From Bog-159 sp049511415 (GTDB lineage: Bacteria; Acidobacteriota; Terriglobia; Bryobacterales; Bryobacteraceae): a DNA stretch of 64,000 nucleotides. Each line of letters begins with the position of its first letter. Position 1 is the first letter of the stretch. Both the position numbers and the translations under genes were made by a program. Positions 60,908 to 64,000 of the stretch are shown here, piece by piece. Below the pieces are notes generated by a model, which ran no database searches, was not told the DNA's origin, and was given only the letters and a program-made list of their open reading frames with translations. The stretch lies in the NCBI GenBank assembly GCA_049511415.1, contig JBEKYC010000024.1:26079-90078 (forward strand), in the 5' to 3' direction.

Positions 60908-61206
60908 GTAATCGATGGTATCAAAGCAGCCCACTAACTAACTTTGATTCATCAAGCACTTCGAGCGCCGACACGGTAGAATAGCCCGTCACTGGCACGG
61001 ACGCTAAAGACGGCTTTTCCTGCGCGCTGGCTTCGAGACCTCTGAAAGCCCTGGTCAACGCGTGATTCTGCCCGACCTCGCGGAAGTTCGCCGTGACGGC
61101 CTCTGGGTCGTCCACCCGAGCGCTGGTTGCCGGCACCCATTGCCAAAAAAGTCCGTCTGCTGCGCGCAGCCAGTGTCGCCGCCCGCCAACGTGGTGTTGG
61201 CTGTGT

Positions 61207-61337
61207 TCATGACCTTGCGAATGAGGCTTTCCCGGTATCGCCGATGTGCTGGCCGCCGGGCCGTTGTATCCGCTGAAGCCGGCGGTTCCGTTTCCCGCGA
61301 CAAGCGTCAGCAGGCTCGATGCGCCGTCTAGAGGCAA
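61207..61337 (-). pseudogene. NHL-repeat protein fragment
   Basis: The minus-strand frame contains SLLTLVAGNGTAGFSGYNGP then AASTSAI, the hallmark of a secreted acidobacterial NHL-repeat protein (xVAGNGxxGFSGDNGPAxSA). Only one partial repeat is present and the sequence then loses the pattern, so this is a fragment of a once larger gene. Confidence 0.5.
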
Positions 61338-61424
61338 ATGAACCAGCCGGCATGCTTTTACTTCCAGTTCTATTCGCCTTTGCCGGCGTATCGGCGCGCG
61401 GAATCAGGGAGCCGCCACGCGTCC

Positions 61425-61770
61425 CGGCTTTGGGTTTGGTTTGCACCGGAAGATATGAAGATCGGGGATCGCTTCCAGGGGCGCATCGAGGAACCATCCG
61501 CCTCTAACGACAAGGTGATGATCGTGGTGTCGGGGGCTCCCGTCCTGAGTCGCTGGGTTGAGCGCGAAGTCAACGCGGCGTGGGAGCGAGAGCAGCGCCA
61601 GAATCGCCTCGTTCTGTTCCCGATCCGACGACACGGTAATAGCGCGCCCGAGCCCTGGGCGGCGGCCATACGGCGCAGTCCGCTCATCGGGGATTTTGGC
61701 GGCTGGAAAGACCACGACAGTTACCAGAAGGCGTTTCAGCATCACTGCGCGATCTTGCTCCGGGACCGAC
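61425..61770 (+). pseudogene. TIR-domain protein fragment
   Basis: VWFAPEDMKIGDRFQGRIEE, KVMIVVSGAPVLSRWVEREV, NRLVLFPIRR and IGDFGGWKDHDSYQKAFQHH match the second half of a bacterial TIR (TIR_2) domain. The N-terminal strand with the BB-loop is absent and there is no effector part. The frame continues into the DinB gene but the joining segment is not like either family, so this looks like decay, not a true TIR-DinB fusion. Confidence 0.6.
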
Positions 61771-61916
61771 CTCTTAGCCTTAGCCGGATTTACCGTTGGG
61801 CGAGCGAGGGCCGCCGCCAGCCGCGCCAGAACCGCGTTGGGGCGGGCCGTCCGGAGGCTCGTGGGCGCGACGTGGGCCAGCAATGCCTTGTTCCTGGAAG
61901 GTATCATGATGTAGAT

Positions 61917-62369
61917 ATGGAGCATGTCAGCGCTCGACTGGCGCGTGCGGTAGACGCGGCGGAAATCATGCTACGACGGGTGAGTGCCGAAGAGAGCGGG
62001 CGGCCGGTTTTACCCGGCGGCTGGTCGCGGAAGCAAGTGCTGGGGCACCTGATCGAATCGGCCTCGAACAATCATCAACGGTTCGTGAGGGCGGCGCTGG
62101 CTGATACGCTGGAGTTCCCGGCCTACGATACGCCCGGTTCGGTTCGCACAGTAGCGGCGCAAAGCGCGGCGTGGCCGATGCTGGTGGACCTGTGGGCGAG
62201 TTACAACCGTTATCTGGTCCACGTCATTCTGCACCTGCCCACTGCCAAGCTGGATGTGGTGTGCCGGATCGGGTCAAATGCGCCGGTTTCGTTGCGACAC
62301 TTGGCCCAGGACTATGTGGAACACCTGGTGCTTCACTTGCGTCAGATCGGCATTGCCACGCCGTCGTGA
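61917..62369 (+). CDS. DinB-family four-helix protein
   Basis: 150 residues: RLARAVDAAEIMLRRVSAEE, GGWSRKQVLGHLIESASNNH, DLWASYNRYLVHVILHLPTA and LAQDYVEHLVLHLRQIG form the DinB four-helix bundle, with metal-ligand histidines in GHLIES, VHVI and EHLVLH positions. Family members bind a divalent metal and often act in thiol-dependent or stress detoxification; substrate unknown. ATG 61917 begins where family similarity starts; GGAAGG lies upstream. Confidence 0.82.
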   Translation: MEHVSARLARAVDAAEIMLRRVSAEESGRPVLPGGWSRKQVLGHLIESASNNHQRFVRAALADTLEFPAYDTPGSVRTVAAQSAAWPMLVDLWASYNRYLVHVILHLPTAKLDVVCRIGSNAPVSLRHLAQDYVEHLVLHLRQIGIATPS

Positions 62370-62393
62370 CGACGCAGCCAGCCGCGCGGAGCG

Positions 62394-62645
62394 TGCCTGC
62401 ACGCCGACGCCGCCGTGCTGGACGGCTCGTTCGTTTACCTTAGCCCGGACGCCAGGCCGCAGTTCCACGATCTGATGCGCTGCCAAGGCCCAAAGCACCT
62501 CTATGCGTTCGATCTCCTTTGGCCGAACGGGAGTGACCGGCGCGAGACCACGTCGTCTTCACGGCGCGGATTTTGTTCGAGGCCGTGTGCCGGAACGACC
62601 CGAAGGGCGTTGTCGCCAAACCGCTTGTTCGGGCGTCCGGGGCAC
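62394..62645 (+). pseudogene. ATP-dependent DNA ligase fragment, frameshifted
   Basis: VLDGSFVYLSPDARPQFHDL and QGPKHLYAFDLLWPNGSDRR (about 62415-62534) followed, in another frame, by ILFEAVCRNDPKGVVAKPLV (about 62570-62630) correspond to adjacent conserved motifs of ATP-dependent (LigD-like) ligase domains. The AMP-binding lysine motif and the C-terminal half are missing. A remnant, not functional. Confidence 0.6.
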
Positions 62646-62659
62646 TGTAAACTGTTCGC

Positions 62660-64000
62660 ATGAGACTTCCCTCGAAGCCTGCCGCTTGGATGAGCGCGGC
62701 GCTTACCGCCGTCGCGGCGACGCTGACGATATTCGCACAGGAGCAGGTTGACCTGACGGTGGTCAACCATATCAAGAGCGAGGCGTTTCAGAACTCGCAA
62801 GCGATGGAACATCTGTTTTACCTGGCCGATGTCTACGGTCCGCGGCTAACCAACTCACCTGGGCATAAAGCCGCAGCCGAATGGGTGATGAAACGGCTTA
62901 AGGAATATGGCCTGGAGAACGTGCATCTGGAGAAATGGGGGCCTTTCGGCGAGAGTTGGCGCTACACGCACTTCTCGGCGCACTTACAGGAGCCGCAATA
63001 CCAGCCTTTGATCGGATTCCCGCTGGCTTGGACGCCGGGCACTAACGGAGTCATCACTGCGGAACCAATCGCGGCGGTAATCGCGAGCTACGGCGATTTC
63101 GACAAATACAAAGGCAAACTGGCGGGCAAGATCGTGCTGTCGATGGTGCAGAAGGAGATTCAGCCCATCAGTGAATCACCCTTCCGGCGGCTGACTAACG
63201 AAGAGCTGGCGGCGCGTGGGAACGTGCTCGACCCATCGCGGCCATTCGGCGGCATGTTCGGTCCGCAACCAACGCCCGCGGCCCCCGCAGCGACAGCACC
63301 GGCGACGCCGCCACCTAGCCGCGAGGAGCAAGAGAAGTTCCGTACCAAGGTGGCGCAGTTCTATAAGAGCGAAGGAGCGGTGGCGGTTCTACAATATGGC
63401 TACAACGGCGACGGGGGAACCGTATTTGCAACCTCGGGTGGATCGCGCGATCCCAAGGAACCGAAGCCGCTACCGATGATTGCGCTGACGCCGGAGCACT
63501 ACAACCGGATCGCCCGGCTGGTGGAGCACAAGATCCCGGTGAAGGTGGAACTGGAAGTACAGGCGGAGTTTCTTAGTGGGGAGACAGAATCCTTCAACGT
63601 GATTGGAGAGATTCCGGGCACAACGAAAAAGGATGAGATCGTGATGCTGGGCGGGCATCTGGACTCCTGGCATGGCGGTACCGGAGCCACCGACAATGGG
63701 ACCGGCTGCGCGGTGGCGATTGAGGCGGTGCGTATTCTGAAGGCGTTGAATCTGCCTTTGTCGAGGACGGTCCGCGTCGCGCTCTGGGGCGGCGAAGAGG
63801 AAGGCCTACTGGGTTCGAAGGCCTACGTGCAGGAGCATTTCGCCAATCGCGACAGCATGACCCTGAAACCGGAGTACAGCAAACTCGACGCGTACTTTAA
63901 CGACGATTCGGGCACGGGGCGCTTTCGCGGGATCAGCGTGGGCGGCAACGACATGGTGAAGCCGTTGTTTGAAGCGTGGCTTGAGCCTTTCCACGACCTG
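62660..64000 (+). CDS. M28-family metallopeptidase with PA domain (3' end outside window)
   Basis: 447 codons visible, frame open to the window end. Signal segment (AAWMSAALTAVAATLTIFAQ), an N-terminal part of M28 type (YLADVYGPRLTNSPGHKAAA), a PA-like insert (about 105-300, with Pro/Ala-rich APAATAPATPPPS), then the catalytic domain with LGGHLDSWHGGTGATDNGTG (metal ligands His and Asp) and WGGEEEGLLGSKAY (Glu). Secreted aminopeptidase likely. The rest of the active site lies beyond the window. No clear ribosome-binding site at the ATG. Confidence 0.88.
   Translation, partial: MRLPSKPAAWMSAALTAVAATLTIFAQEQVDLTVVNHIKSEAFQNSQAMEHLFYLADVYGPRLTNSPGHKAAAEWVMKRLKEYGLENVHLEKWGPFGESWRYTHFSAHLQEPQYQPLIGFPLAWTPGTNGVITAEPIAAVIASYGDFDKYKGKLAGKIVLSMVQKEIQPISESPFRRLTNEELAARGNVLDPSRPFGGMFGPQPTPAAPAATAPATPPPSREEQEKFRTKVAQFYKSEGAVAVLQYGYNGDGGTVFATSGGSRDPKEPKPLPMIALTPEHYNRIARLVEHKIPVKVELEVQAEFLSGETESFNVIGEIPGTTKKDEIVMLGGHLDSWHGGTGATDNGTGCAVAIEAVRILKALNLPLSRTVRVALWGGEEEGLLGSKAYVQEHFANRDSMTLKPEYSKLDAYFNDDSGTGRFRGISVGGNDMVKPLFEAWLEPFHDL

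Overview
The window reads as one chromosomal stretch of an acidobacterium of the Solibacter/Bryobacterales type. Two lineage-marker families support this: a VWFA-related Acidobacterial-type secreted protein (39553-40548) and a glycoside hydrolase whose C-terminus has the Solibacter-type secreted-protein tail (58129-60651). Many small secreted WxxGxW- and YRxW-type proteins typical of the phylum fit as well. The placement is inferred from protein families; there is no rRNA. No tRNA, rRNA or CRISPR array was recognised.

Layout. (1) 1-617 is the C-terminal end of a sigma-54-dependent activator. (2) 1246-7797 is a co-directional run: SYLF lipid-binding protein, OmpA-type protein, small unknowns, groES, groEL without a GGM tail, and two tiny proteins, one a zinc ribbon. 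(3) 8050-27879 is a second near-gapless run: DUF1269-like stress protein, PRC-barrel protein, alpha-glucan phosphorylase, phosphoketolase, mannose-6-phosphate isomerase, HAD phosphomannomutase-like enzyme, GH130 mannoside phosphorylase, a complete N-type ATPase operon (atpDCQRBEFAG), PPK2, a P-type H+-ATPase and a small acidic protein. (4) 27876-51420 holds envelope, regulatory and stress genes on both strands: PerM/AI-2E-like permease, glycosyltransferase, DksA/TraR, NRAMP-like transporter, CsbD proteins, histidine kinases including a CheB-CheR-PAS-kinase fusion, a decayed class D-like sortase beside a VWA protein and an LPATA-tailed substrate, a VIT-type transporter, and an RsbU-type phosphatase with a hybrid kinase. 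(5) 52036-64000 holds a class A penicillin-binding protein, an NtrC-type regulator, a broken IS21 istA, a GH44 enzyme, a patch of gene fragments (NHL, TIR, DNA ligase) around an intact DinB gene, and an M28 peptidase running off the end.

How it may work together. Runs 2 and 3 look like an energy-emergency programme. Phosphorolysis of glycogen and mannosides gives sugar phosphates without spending ATP. Man-1-P can pass through mannose-6-P and fructose-6-P to phosphoketolase, giving acetyl phosphate. PPK2 can recharge nucleotides from polyphosphate, while the N-ATPase and the P-type ATPase export ions. I found by eye an exact TGG-N9-TGC (sigma-54 -24/-12-like) element a short way upstream of both long runs and of many scattered small stress or envelope genes (near 1167, 7996, 29780, 31506, 33672, 34082, 41503, 43245, 44663, 45409 and 51226). 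The window also encodes two sigma-54 activators, so a sigma-54 stress regulon is the leading hypothesis.

Limits: family names come from reading translated motifs, and starts were chosen from visible ribosome-binding sites.
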